Shown here piece by piece: positions 34,234 to 43,154 of a DNA stretch of 64,000 nt (position 1 is the first letter of the stretch; every line of letters begins with the position of its first letter). The notes under the pieces were generated by a model. That model did not search any database and was not told the origin of the DNA. It saw nothing but the letters and a program-made list of their open reading frames with translations. Position numbers and translations under genes: made by a program. Origin of the DNA: Romboutsia_C sp015668195 (lineage in GTDB: Bacteria; Bacillota; Clostridia; Peptostreptococcales; Peptostreptococcaceae). The stretch spans positions 1,061,642-1,125,641 of the forward strand of contig NZ_JADPFC010000001.1 in assembly GCF_015668195.1 (NCBI RefSeq), written 5' to 3'.

Positions 34234-35094
34234 CTATAATTTATACTTATAAATTTTCGAAAAAACTTTGTTATATATTATTAATAAAACAAAACTTATG
34301 CCTGATAATATAATATTTATAACCATAGATAATGCCTTTTGGTTAAAATCCGTGCTTATATAATTATTGTAAGCTAATACTGATAATGCTTTAGGTGTAC
34401 TTGGTCCTATTAAAAATGGTACTTCATATGACCCAAAAGCAAAGGTAAATAATATTATAAATGAAGATATTATAGATGGCATAGCAAGTGGCAAAGTTAT
34501 ATATATAAAACTTTGTAATTTACTAGCACCTAAATTTAGTGCTACTACCTCTAGCTTCTCATTTATATTTCTTAGTATATTATAAGTAGTTATAGCTACA
34601 AAAGGTATTCCTTTGTATAAATATACAAGTATTATTCCTATACCATTTTTATCAGATATTAAATTTATAAATTGTGATGAATCAGATATTATACCTAAAT
34701 TATATAAAAGTCTTGATATTATTCCAGATTGAGAAAATATTGTCACCATAAAAAATACTACTACTATATGTGGAATTATTATCGGCAAGTTTAGCATGGT
34801 ATTTCTAAAGTTTGAATACTTATCTTGAGCTAGTAAATAGGCTAAGAAAACACCAAGTATTACAGATATTAAGCTTGATATTAATGATGTATTTAAACTA
34901 AATAGAAGAGACTTTAAGAAAGAAGTCTCTCTTAAAATCTCTTTATAATAACTAAAATTTATTTCATTAAAACCTATTTGTGGAAAGTATCCTAAACTTT
35001 GTAATAGACAATTTATTATTCCACACCCCATTATAAACAACAGAAGTATAGCTGTTGGTGCTATGAGTATATATGGTTTTATTTTATTGTTCAC
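34234..35094 (-). CDS. ABC transporter permease, first
   Basis: A 286-residue permease with about six helices and the EAA loop LEVVALNLGASKLQSFIYIT followed by LPLAMPSI. The start is GTG at 35094, overlapping the end of the binding-protein gene by 11 bases, with GAGG nine bases upstream. It forms a heterodimeric channel with the next gene. Confidence 0.9.
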   Translation of the reverse strand: MNNKIKPYILIAPTAILLLFIMGCGIINCLLQSLGYFPQIGFNEINFSYYKEILRETSFLKSLLFSLNTSLISSLISVILGVFLAYLLAQDKYSNFRNTMLNLPIIIPHIVVVFFMVTIFSQSGIISRLLYNLGIISDSSQFINLISDKNGIGIILVYLYKGIPFVAITTYNILRNINEKLEVVALNLGASKLQSFIYITLPLAMPSIISSFIILFTFAFGSYEVPFLIGPSTPKALSVLAYNNYISTDFNQKALSMVINIILSGISFVLLIIYNKVFSKIYKYKL

Positions 35095-36304
35095 TTTCTA
35101 AAACCTCTTTTGTCCATATTTTTTCTATTATTGGAACAAGCTCTGCTCTTAATTCAGGAACAGCATTTTCTATTACTATAATTTCATCACTAAATTTACC
35201 TTTTTCACTTTTAGGTATTTTGTTCATATCTAATATTGTTGAATCTCCCCAGTTTTTGCTAAATGTTTTAGAACCTTGTGCATCTATACTCATTAAGTAA
35301 TCTATTAAAACCATAGCACCAGCTTGATTTTGAGTATTAAATGGTACTGTTAAGAAATGAGTATTGCTTATATTTCCTTTTTCAAATTCTATTATCTTAG
35401 TATCAGGACTAAACTCTTTACTTTCTATTTTAGATGGTATTACATTTGGCGAATATGTCATTGTAAAATAAACTTCTTCATCTGAATACATATTATCTAA
35501 TTGTGAAGTTGTTGAAGGATAAGTTTTACCTTTATTCCATAAGTATGGTTTTATCTCTTTTAAATAGTTAATAGCAGGTTGAATTACTTTTTTTACCTTT
35601 TTTTCATCTGCTGGTAAATCTTTTACATTTTCATATCCTACTATATCGTATATTACGTTTCTTACAAAAGCACTACCCGTAAAATCAGGAGGTGCTGGGT
35701 ATGTAAATTTACCTGGATTTTTCATTATTACTTCTTTTAAATCATTAGTGTTTTTAATTTCTTTATCTACTTTAGAAGCATTTTCTATTATTGTAAATTG
35801 TGCTTTACCCCAAGGTGCTTCCATATTGTCTACTTTTGTCCCAAAGTCTGTAGTTATATCTTCTGAAGCTGTGTCTACATATTTATTAAAGTTTGGAAGT
35901 TTTTCAGTAAACTTTCCTAATAACAAATTGCTATCTTTTGCAGTTTTAAAGTTCTCTCCATTTATCCAAACTACATCCATATTTCCCTTTAAGTTGTTTG
36001 CTTGTTTATCTGATAATAAACTGTTTAATATTTCATCTATATTCATACCTACTCTTTTTACAGTTATATTATACTTTTCTTTCATTTGAGGTATTATGTA
36101 AGTATCAAACCATTTATTCATTACTTCATTACCACCATAACCATAGAAATTAACAGTAGTCCCTTTGGCTTCTTCTAATAATTGTTCATATTTTTTATCT
36201 GAAACATTTATGTCTTCTGGTTTTGTAGATGGTTTTGAACATCCAATTAAACTTATGGTCATAACTATACTTAAAATACCTGCTATCTTTTTTTTAATTT
36301 TCAT
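35084..36304 (-). CDS. ABC transporter substrate-binding lipoprotein, YnjB-like
   Basis: A 406-residue extracellular binding protein. It has a lipoprotein signal with lipobox SLIGC (Cys about 22). The mature part shows VNFYGYGGNEVMNKWFDTYI, DVVWINGENFKTAKDSNLLL and a C-terminal hinge, which to my recollection are YnjB-family features. Substrate is unknown; sulphur compounds or thiamine-like molecules have been considered for the family. It heads a four-gene importer operon with its own AAAGGAG site and lies after a terminator. Confidence 0.82.
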   Translation of the reverse strand: MKIKKKIAGILSIVMTISLIGCSKPSTKPEDINVSDKKYEQLLEEAKGTTVNFYGYGGNEVMNKWFDTYIIPQMKEKYNITVKRVGMNIDEILNSLLSDKQANNLKGNMDVVWINGENFKTAKDSNLLLGKFTEKLPNFNKYVDTASEDITTDFGTKVDNMEAPWGKAQFTIIENASKVDKEIKNTNDLKEVIMKNPGKFTYPAPPDFTGSAFVRNVIYDIVGYENVKDLPADEKKVKKVIQPAINYLKEIKPYLWNKGKTYPSTTSQLDNMYSDEEVYFTMTYSPNVIPSKIESKEFSPDTKIIEFEKGNISNTHFLTVPFNTQNQAGAMVLIDYLMSIDAQGSKTFSKNWGDSTILDMNKIPKSEKGKFSDEIIVIENAVPELRAELVPIIEKIWTKEVLESEQ

Positions 36305-36390
36305 ATTTATCTCCTTTTATATTATTTTATTTTTTATAAATATTATATTATGTTATATATCTGTTTTTTATTTTTTTATATGTATTTAAA

Positions 36391-36420
36391 AAAGTATTGA
36401 TGACTTCATCAATACCTTTT
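36391..36420 (-). terminator. Terminator separating the 142-residue membrane gene from the ABC operon
   Basis: The palindrome 36394-36415 has arms GTATTGATGA and TCATCAATAC. A runs and T runs flank it on both sides. The importer therefore needs its own promoter in 36305-36390, where the sequence is very AT-rich. Confidence 0.75.
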
Positions 36421-36484
36421 TGTAGATATATAGACTATAATTATTTTTACTACTTTCTAAAAATATCTAGCATACCATTTATTT

Positions 36485-36913
36485 TTAATTTTTATACCAA
36501 ATAATTCCTATAAAAGTCTTAATAATCTGTATTAATGTCATTAAACCAATCATAAAACTCATATAATAAAATGCTCTTATTTCTTCTGCTGAATATATTA
36601 ATATAAATCCTGTAAAGAAAAGTACAAATATAACCATAGTAATACTCATAGTAGTCACTATTTTTTTTAACTTTGCTTTTCTCTTTATGTATAGTATTAA
36701 TACTAATAGCATTAATATTATCAGTGCTATTATGGAAATATATTGTATAGTTTCTATAGGATATTTATTTTCCCAAACATAATTTTTATGTACGACATGT
36801 CGTAACATTCCCATCTTCTTATGAGTAAAATAATTTACCATATATGCTCCAATTAAGAGCAAAATTTCTAATATGGTAGTCAGTATATAAAAAATCTTTT
36901 TTAATTTTTCCAT
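36485..36913 (-). CDS. Four-helix membrane protein of unknown function
   Basis: A 142-residue protein that I do not recognise. Four hydrophobic segments (about residues 10-30, 55-77, 86-108, 115-138) are separated by short basic loops; the loop after helix 1 contains HKKMGMLRHVVHKNYVWENK. No catalytic motif is visible. It sits between the rhodanese lipoprotein and the ABC importer but has terminators on both sides, so membership in either unit is doubtful. Confidence 0.6.
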   Translation of the reverse strand: MEKLKKIFYILTTILEILLLIGAYMVNYFTHKKMGMLRHVVHKNYVWENKYPIETIQYISIIALIILMLLVLILYIKRKAKLKKIVTTMSITMVIFVLFFTGFILIYSAEEIRAFYYMSFMIGLMTLIQIIKTFIGIIWYKN

Positions 36914-36936
36914 ATAAATATCAACCTCATTATCTA

Positions 36937-36984
36937 TAATTTAAAATAATCACTACAATTATTGCAGTGACTATTTTAAATTAT
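36937..36984 (-). terminator. Terminator directly after the rhodanese gene
   Basis: Arms 36939-36958 (AATTTAAAATAATCACTACA) and 36963-36982 pair over 20 bases; two differences become G-U pairs in RNA. It begins at the stop codon on the minus strand. Confidence 0.7.
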
Positions 36985-38049
36985 TTATTTTGCAGCTTTA
37001 TCTGTTGGTAGTTTACCCACTGTAGTATATACACAATTACCACTATTTGGATCTCCTACTTGTACAGGAAGATTATTATGCATTTGCCATTCATTCCAGC
37101 CACCATCATAAACAGTCATCTTATTCCATCCTGCATCATAAGCAATTAACCAAGGAACTGATGCTCTCCAACCTGTTCCACAGTAAAATGAAAGTTCATT
37201 ATTTTTATTTATATCAGAATCTGACCATAACTTTTCCATTTCTTCAGCAGTTATAACAGTTCCATCTTTATGTGTATAATCTTCCATATTGTATGGATTA
37301 CTTCCTGCATGTCCCCAAACTGCACCTTTAGGTTCACCAGCTCTATCAATATAAGTGTATCCACTTGTTTTACCATCAAATTCTTCTTTACTTCTTATAC
37401 TTACTAAACGGAAGTTTGAATCATTCTTTAATTTATCTTGAACTTGATCTATAGACATCCAATATTCTGGATGTGCTGGAACAGTTGTTCCAAAATCTTT
37501 TGCTGGTGTTGCTTTTTCAACTTTAGTTTCTGTTTGATAACCTGCTTTTTTCCATGCATCAAGTCCGCCATCTAGGACTTTTACATTATCAACACCTGCC
37601 CAAAGATATGCATATGCCACTCTACTTACCGCTGAGATATCTGTTCCATATAAGATAACAGTTTTATCTTTTGTAACTCCTAAATCTAACATACCTTTTT
37701 CAACTACTTTAGGGTCTGATATGTTCCAAATTGGTTCAGATTCAACACTTGAAGTATCTACATGTAAAGCTCCTGGAAGATGTCCTTTTGTATAAGTTGG
37801 ACTGTCTTTATAAGTCCCCCATGAAACTTCTAATATAGTATAATTTTTAGACTCTGGTTGATTTCCATCTATTACACTTTGCACCCACTTAGGTGATACA
37901 AAGACTTTTTTTGTATCTACCTGCTCTGCCTTTACATCTGATTTAGTTTCTGTTGTTTTTTGAGAATCATTTGAGGGATTGCTACACCCCACCGCCATTG
38001 TTGCTATCATTGTGATACCAACTAGCGCACTAATTAATTTTCTTTTCAT
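36985..38049 (-). CDS. Rhodanese-like sulfurtransferase lipoprotein (YnjE/SseA-like)
   Basis: A 354-residue exported protein with lipobox MAVGC (Cys22) and a Ser/Lys linker. Two rhodanese domains follow. In the N-terminal one the active loop (VILYGTDISAVSRVAYAYLW) has no cysteine and is inactive. The C-terminal domain has the catalytic loop FYCGTGWRASVPW (Cys290). A surface-anchored sulfurtransferase next to an YnjB-type importer recalls E. coli ynjBCDE, where ynjE follows the transporter genes. A sulphur donor role outside the cell is plausible. ATG has CGGAGGA. Confidence 0.88.
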   Translation of the reverse strand: MKRKLISALVGITMIATMAVGCSNPSNDSQKTTETKSDVKAEQVDTKKVFVSPKWVQSVIDGNQPESKNYTILEVSWGTYKDSPTYTKGHLPGALHVDTSSVESEPIWNISDPKVVEKGMLDLGVTKDKTVILYGTDISAVSRVAYAYLWAGVDNVKVLDGGLDAWKKAGYQTETKVEKATPAKDFGTTVPAHPEYWMSIDQVQDKLKNDSNFRLVSIRSKEEFDGKTSGYTYIDRAGEPKGAVWGHAGSNPYNMEDYTHKDGTVITAEEMEKLWSDSDINKNNELSFYCGTGWRASVPWLIAYDAGWNKMTVYDGGWNEWQMHNNLPVQVGDPNSGNCVYTTVGKLPTDKAAK

Positions 38050-38348
38050 AATTGTCCTCCGTTACTTTTTATCATCTTCTTAAAATGATAGTGCCTTTAG
38101 GTGATCTTAATATCACTCTCAATTGTTTAAACACATAGAAAAATTGCTACCATAAAAATAAATCTAAAAGATTTGAATTTACTGAAATTTGACCTCGATA
38201 ATTTTATCATAATTCATATAAATCTCCAATACTTATACAAAATTCAAATACTTAATATTTGTATTATTTATATTTTCTATATATTAACATTAGTACATTA
38301 TTATATTCATCATTCTCAATTAATATTGGTTTACAACTTTTAAATTAA
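38050..38348 (-). promoter_or_regulatory. Leader/promoter region of the rhodanese gene
   Basis: About 300 bases, AT-rich beyond 38160. Close to the gene, the transcript could form a hairpin around 38112-38117/38122-38127 (GTGAT with ATCAC) inside a longer AGTG/CACT pairing and a second one (TATCAT with ATGATA) before the ribosome site. These are modest; I recognise no riboswitch family here. The rest shows nothing I can name. Confidence 0.3.
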
Positions 38349-38393
38349 TAAAAGCCATGTATATAGAATAAACTTCTATATTCATGGCTTTTA
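38349..38393 (-). terminator. Terminator after the MFS gene at 38441
   Basis: Arms AAAGCCATGTATATAGAA (38351-38368) and TTCTATATTCATGGCTTT (38374-38391), one mismatch, five-base loop, T run on the minus strand. Confidence 0.85.
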
Positions 38394-38440
38394 TTAGTAT
38401 TTATCATTTTATATAATTTATTTTGTTTGGCGATTTTAAT

Positions 38441-39619
38441 CTATGCAATAACTTTTTCAGTTTTTTCTTCTAAACACACTCTTGGTACAAGTAAACATAC
38501 TGTCATACAGCATATCCCACTTAATATAAATGGTAATTTATTACCTATATCAAATATAAATCCAGATGCTAAAGACCCTACAATCATACCAATAGCTTTA
38601 TATGAGCCTTGTATACCCATTATTTCACCATAATTTTCCCTTGCAAGTTTTGATACTATACTTTGTTGTATAGGAGTAATTAAAGCGCTACTTCCAACGA
38701 ATACCATTATAAACATAAAGCTAATTAATATGTTGTTAAATAATGATGCTACTATCATACTTATCCCAGATACCATACAAGCTACTATTAGGGTGTATTT
38801 TTCATTATATTTTTTACTTAGATATGGATTTATACATAAGTTCATAATTAAAGCTACAACCCCAGCAAATGCCATAACAATACCATTAACTGTAGTTGGC
38901 ATATTTAGCACTGATTCTATATAATAGTTTATAGTTGAATTGTATGAAGTTGTTGCTATAGTTATTAAAGTCATAACTATCATCATAATACTTAAAGTAG
39001 GATTTAATGAAGTTGACTTATTTCCTTTTTTAAGATGTTTAGTATAAATCTCTATTTTACCAAGCTTTTTATCAATAGTTTCATCTAAAACAAAGTATAT
39101 AACCCCTGCAACTAATAAACATAATATAAACTGAGTTAAAAATGCAAATTTATAACCTAAATTTCCACTAAATCCCCCCATAAGAGCTCCAACAGAACTT
39201 GCTATTGATGTAGTCGCTGTGTGATATGACATATATTTTGTTCTTTCTTCTTTTGAAGATATATCACTAACATAAGCTATACAAGTAGTTATAAATGCTA
39301 CTGACATCGCTCCACCAGTTATCCTAAACATAAGTATAAGTGGTGTACTTTCTATAAATCCAAATCCTAATTGGCTCATACCATAACCAATTACCCCAAT
39401 AACTAAAAATTTCTTTCTCCCTCTTTGGTCAGATAAACTTCCCCATATAGGTGACATTACAAAATGAGATATTGCCATAGTTGAGTATAGTACTCCAAAC
39501 ATATATGTAGGTAAACTAAGGGCATTTATAAGTGATGGTGTTACAGGATGTGCCATATTAAAGGTTGCCATAGTTATGAAATTTATAAATAATATCTTTC
39601 TCATTTTTATCTTGTCCAT
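38441..39619 (-). CDS. MFS transporter, DHA1 (TetA/Bmr-like) type
   Basis: A 392-residue protein with about 12 helices. Motif A is GSLSDQRGRKKFLVIG (about residues 60-75) and a motif C-like SIASSVGALMGGFSG follows near residue 140. Likely exports a drug or metabolite by proton antiport; substrate unknown. Single gene with its own terminator, not linked to a regulator. Confidence 0.88.
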   Translation of the reverse strand: MDKIKMRKILFINFITMATFNMAHPVTPSLINALSLPTYMFGVLYSTMAISHFVMSPIWGSLSDQRGRKKFLVIGVIGYGMSQLGFGFIESTPLILMFRITGGAMSVAFITTCIAYVSDISSKEERTKYMSYHTATTSIASSVGALMGGFSGNLGYKFAFLTQFILCLLVAGVIYFVLDETIDKKLGKIEIYTKHLKKGNKSTSLNPTLSIMMIVMTLITIATTSYNSTINYYIESVLNMPTTVNGIVMAFAGVVALIMNLCINPYLSKKYNEKYTLIVACMVSGISMIVASLFNNILISFMFIMVFVGSSALITPIQQSIVSKLARENYGEIMGIQGSYKAIGMIVGSLASGFIFDIGNKLPFILSGICCMTVCLLVPRVCLEEKTEKVIA

Positions 39620-39842
39620 ATTTACTCCTTAAGTCATTTTATTTTAAATCTTAATAATTATATCACAAAAACATATAAATGTGTAAAACATTAAATACTT
39701 AAATAAACATATATCATAAAATATTATATTCAAACTCAAAACCTCTGTCATAACACCAAATCAATTTTGTGTTTGTTTATAACATTTAATTTTATATATT
39801 CAGAATAATATTTGCTATTTTCTATTTATTCAAATAAAAAAT

Positions 39843-39869
39843 AAAAAGTAGATTATAAATCTACTTTTT
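39843..39869. terminator. Terminator after the lipoprotein gene at 39880
   Basis: AAAAAGTAGATT (39844 on) and AATCTACTTTTT form a simple stem with a T run on either strand, ten bases past the stop. Confidence 0.75.
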
Positions 39870-39879
39870 GTTTTTTAAT

Positions 39880-40638
39880 CTATTTAAAATATAGTGGTGT
39901 TATAACCCCAATTCCAGTTTCAATATCTATTGCAACTGTAATATATTTATTACTTGGTATAATATATCCTGGGAATCTTATACATGAAATAGCCCCTTCT
40001 TTAATAAAATAACCTTTATTTAAATTTATTATATAGTTATTATATCCACAATTTTCTGACATAATATTTTTAGCTTCTTCTCTAAATACTTCTGGGTCTA
40101 AATTATTATTTTTACAAAACTCGGTTAATCCAATAGCATTTTCAAATTCAACATTATTTAAATGTTGATTAATATCAGAATATATATCTTTAAAATTATT
40201 AATAACATCTACTTCAACTTTTTTTATATCTTTACCTCCATGTAAATAAACACTTTCGTTGATATCTAAATTATGTATCATTTCATCTAAACCATATATT
40301 TTAACAGTAAATGTTCCGTCTTGACTTTTAAATTCATTTACTTGATATTCATAAGACTTATTTTTTTCATCAATTCTTTCCATTATATATTCTCTTTCTA
40401 TAGGCATCTTCGAATAATAAGAATATAATTTAGCCACATCTGATATTTCTCCTTTTTCATGAGCTATAGTATCTCTTTCATATTGAACTTTATCATTACT
40501 ATATCTCGGTAAGTAATACATTTTATAATTTTCTTCTCTTTCAATTTCAGAATCAGCTTCAGATTCACAACCTGTTAAACTACAGATTATTATACTTATG
40601 ACTAAACTAAATAACATCATTAATTTTATTCTTTTCAA
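39880..40638 (-). CDS. Hypothetical lipoprotein
   Basis: About 252 residues. The signal (MKRIKLMMLFSLVISIIICS) ends in a lipobox SLTGC, so the mature protein is membrane-anchored outside the cell. The mature part is acidic and soluble, without a motif I recognise. It ends with a beta-rich stretch IPSNKYITVAIDIETGIGVI. I prefer the TTG start at 40638, eight bases after GGGGG; an ATG at 40653 adds five residues but would place those G inside the gene. Stand-alone. No function is offered. Confidence 0.65.
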   Translation of the reverse strand: MKRIKLMMLFSLVISIIICSLTGCESEADSEIEREENYKMYYLPRYSNDKVQYERDTIAHEKGEISDVAKLYSYYSKMPIEREYIMERIDEKNKSYEYQVNEFKSQDGTFTVKIYGLDEMIHNLDINESVYLHGGKDIKKVEVDVINNFKDIYSDINQHLNNVEFENAIGLTEFCKNNNLDPEVFREEAKNIMSENCGYNNYIINLNKGYFIKEGAISCIRFPGYIIPSNKYITVAIDIETGIGVITPLYFK

Positions 40639-40777
40639 ATTTAATACCCCCATTTTAATAATTTATACATTTTAATAGCTCAATATTAATTAATATATAT
40701 TGATAAGTAGATATGATAAAGATATGTCAAATGTCATAATTTTACTTTGAATATTTATGTATTAAATAAAAATAAAG

Positions 40778-40823
40778 GAGTGTAGACTTTGTCTACACTC
40801 TGAAAGTAGCTAAAATTAGCTAC
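40778..40823 (-). terminator. Tandem hairpin terminator after the orphan binding protein
   Basis: Two adjacent perfect hairpins: GAGTGTAGAC with GTCTACACTC (40778-40800) and GTAGCTAA with TTAGCTAC (40806-40823). On the minus strand the second one reached is followed by CTTTATTTTTATTT. Confidence 0.8.
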
Positions 40824-40837
40824 CTTATTTATCTATA

Positions 40838-41881
40838 TTAATCAATACTTTTTATTGCTTTATCTGCAAAGTCGGTAGTTACTATATCACTATATGAAGG
40901 TTTTTTATCTAATTCACCAGCTTCAGTCATAACTTCCATTAATTTATTTAAACTTTCTTCTTTTAATGTAGGTTCTTGACACCATGCATCTATTTCTTTA
41001 TATCTATCAGCAACTGATATTAAATCATCTAAGCTCATATCATCAAAGAATGGTTGCATAGCTTTAGCAATCTCTTCTGATGATGCACTTTGAACCCATA
41101 ATTGTCCTTTATATACTGCATTAGTAAATCTTTGTATTAAATCTTTATTTTCGCTCATAAAAGACTTAGTAGCACAATATACAGTATATGGAATTTCACC
41201 AGAATCTTGACCTACTGATGCTACTATATAACCAGTGCCTTCTTTTTCCATAGCTGTACCTGTTGGCTCAAAAGCAGTTGTAAAATCAGCTTCTCCACCA
41301 ACAAAAGCTCCAGTCATTACTCCAAACTGCACATCTGTTCTTACATTTACTTCACCAGCTTTTGTATTTTCACCTATTGTAAGTCCATTTTGTTTTAGTA
41401 CATATTCTAGTGTCATTAAAGGTACTCCACCTTTTCTTCCACCTAGTATTTCTTTTCCTTTTAAATCTTCATATTTAAAATCAGGCATTTCTTCTCTGGC
41501 TATTATAAAGCTTCCATCTCTTTTAGTAAGTTGTGCAAAATTTATTGCATAATTTTCTTCTTCTTGATTGTAAACATAAATGGATGCTTCAGGTCCCATA
41601 AGACCTACTTGTGCTTCTCCTGATATTAATGCTGCCATAGTTTTATCAGCTCCTTGAGCATTTATAAGGTCTATGTCTATACCTTCTTCTTCAAAGAATC
41701 CTTGAGTTATAGCTGCATATTGAGGTGCATAAAATACTGAATGAGCAACCTCAGCTATTGTTACTTTATCTAGTTTTTTCTCACTAGTTTTTTTTCCCTC
41801 ACTAACATCTTGGCTACATCCTGTTATGCATAATAATCCAACTGCTAGTGAACTTATAAGTGTAACAGCTTTTTTAAACAT
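40838..41881 (-). CDS. Orphan ABC substrate-binding lipoprotein (SsuA/TauA/ThiY-like)
   Basis: A 347-residue periplasmic-type binding protein with lipobox CITGC (Cys about 22). The region VTIAEVAHSVFYAPQYAAIT, followed by GFFEEEGIDIDLINAQGADK and ALISGEAQVGLMGPEASIYV, is typical of the NMT1/SsuA-like family importing sulphonates, taurine, thiamine precursors or nitrate. No permease or ATPase lies beside it, so it must borrow one from elsewhere or is a remnant. GGGGGGAT precedes the ATG. Confidence 0.85.
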   Translation of the reverse strand: MFKKAVTLISSLAVGLLCITGCSQDVSEGKKTSEKKLDKVTIAEVAHSVFYAPQYAAITQGFFEEEGIDIDLINAQGADKTMAALISGEAQVGLMGPEASIYVYNQEEENYAINFAQLTKRDGSFIIAREEMPDFKYEDLKGKEILGGRKGGVPLMTLEYVLKQNGLTIGENTKAGEVNVRTDVQFGVMTGAFVGGEADFTTAFEPTGTAMEKEGTGYIVASVGQDSGEIPYTVYCATKSFMSENKDLIQRFTNAVYKGQLWVQSASSEEIAKAMQPFFDDMSLDDLISVADRYKEIDAWCQEPTLKEESLNKLMEVMTEAGELDKKPSYSDIVTTDFADKAIKSID

Positions 41882-42006
41882 GATATCCCCCCTATGTTGA
41901 TATTTGACTACTGATATATAATATTATTTCTTTATTGAAATTGTTACATTGTAATAAATCAACTTTACTTAAGGAGATTTGTTTTAAATTACATTAGCTA
42001 TATTTT

Positions 42007-42654
42007 TTAATACTTATTTTCAATAAATTTTTTATTTAACGTATCTTTAATATAATCAATTCCTATGCTATTAATCATTTGAGAAAAACTTTCATATTTA
42101 TCATAAATATTTTTATAAAAATCTAATAATTTATCTATAAACTCAAGTAACTCATTTTGTGTATTTACTTCAATTATTAATTTATTCTTTATATATATCT
42201 TATAATTTGGTTTATCTCTTTCTACTATTTTAAAATGACATCTTTTAATACATTCTCCACATCCTATACATTTTTCTTTATCTATATGAACTTCCCTACA
42301 AATTCTTTGCATTGCTCTGCTTTTGCAATTTCTTATAGACGGACATGTTTTGCAGTAAAAACACATACCGTTATGCATACTTACATTTTTCTTTATTAAT
42401 ATGGATAAGTCATACTCATTAATATCAAAATTATCACTACAAGATTCACTTACACTTATATTTATCCTATGGTTTCGCTTTATTTTCTTAGTATTTTTGT
42501 CAATCTCTTTATATATCCTATTAACTAAATCAATATCTTCACTCACAGAATATATATATATATTATTAATACAATACATAAAAGATTTTATATATTGGTT
42601 GTATGTTTTTAATGTATTATGTTCTTTTAAATATATAGCTTTATTATCTTTCAT
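42007..42654 (-). CDS. [4Fe-4S] ferredoxin-domain protein of unknown role
   Basis: About 215 residues. A central cysteine-rich region has an unusual group (MCFYCKTCPSIRNCKSRAMQ, then RICREV) followed by a standard cluster motif EKCIGCGECIKRCHFKIVE. The N-terminal 90 residues and the helical C-terminal 70 residues match nothing I know. It may be an electron carrier or sensor. I start it at the ATG at 42654, behind GAGGGAG; a TTG at 42669 is less likely. It precedes the orphan binding protein by 125 bases on the same strand, possibly without functional link. Confidence 0.65.
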   Translation of the reverse strand: MKDNKAIYLKEHNTLKTYNQYIKSFMYCINNIYIYSVSEDIDLVNRIYKEIDKNTKKIKRNHRINISVSESCSDNFDINEYDLSILIKKNVSMHNGMCFYCKTCPSIRNCKSRAMQRICREVHIDKEKCIGCGECIKRCHFKIVERDKPNYKIYIKNKLIIEVNTQNELLEFIDKLLDFYKNIYDKYESFSQMINSIGIDYIKDTLNKKFIENKY

Positions 42655-42934
42655 AAAATACTCCCTCAATCTAGATTATTTATGATTATTAACTTTAAAC
42701 TCTTTCAGTATAAAGTATATTTTTCTTATTTTCTAATTATGTACTTATGTTTTAAAATAATATATTATTTTTATTAAAATTTGAATCAATTTAGAAGGTG
42801 TATAATAAAATAGTTTATATTTATTTTAAAAATTTTTTATATGAATATTTATCTATATATGTATTAATAATAATTATAAGAATATAATAAGTTGGATGTA
42901 TTAATATCTGACTTTAAATTACGAGGTGCTTATT

Positions 42935-43120
42935 ATGAGATTATCTTTTAAATCATCTAAAAAAAATAGTATATTAAACTTACTAAACTTCAATGATTTT
43001 ACATATGATAATGATGTTTTATCATATGATGATGAATATTTTGAAGAATACGACTACTATACAAATAGTATTCATGACACAGATTATGGATTTGAAAAAG
43101 ATGATATCTTATATTATTAA
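42935..43120 (+). CDS. Small acidic Tyr/Asp-rich protein
   Basis: Sixty-one residues. A basic N-terminus (MRLSFKSSKKNS) is followed by a strongly acidic, tyrosine-rich body (DVLSYDDEYFEEYDYYTN, then EKDDILYY at the end). It has a GAGGTG site seven bases before the ATG at 42935. Such composition suggests a disordered or nucleic-acid-mimic protein, but nothing more can be said. A hairpin just after the stop could terminate it. Real gene likely but unproven. Confidence 0.5.
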   Translation: MRLSFKSSKKNSILNLLNFNDFTYDNDVLSYDDEYFEEYDYYTNSIHDTDYGFEKDDILYY

Positions 43121-43124
43121 TATA

Positions 43125-43153
43125 AAAAAGGACTAGAATCACCTAGCCCTTTT
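43125..43153. terminator. Terminator shared by converging genes
   Basis: AAAAGGACTAG pairs with CTAGCCCTTTT; the one mismatch becomes a G-U pair in the minus-strand RNA, where six U follow. So it mainly ends the gene at 43155 on the minus strand. Confidence 0.7.
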
Positions 43154-43154
43154 C

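Noticed and set aside
38050..38160. Riboswitch ahead of the rhodanese gene
   Set aside because: Small hairpins are present, but I could not match the conserved cores of SAM, TPP, cobalamin or c-di-GMP classes, so I only call it a leader.
42806..42896. Possible GTG-started peptide upstream of the acidic gene
   Set aside because: The purine element overlaps the start codon and the peptide is just AT-rich (Tyr/Ile/Phe) noise.
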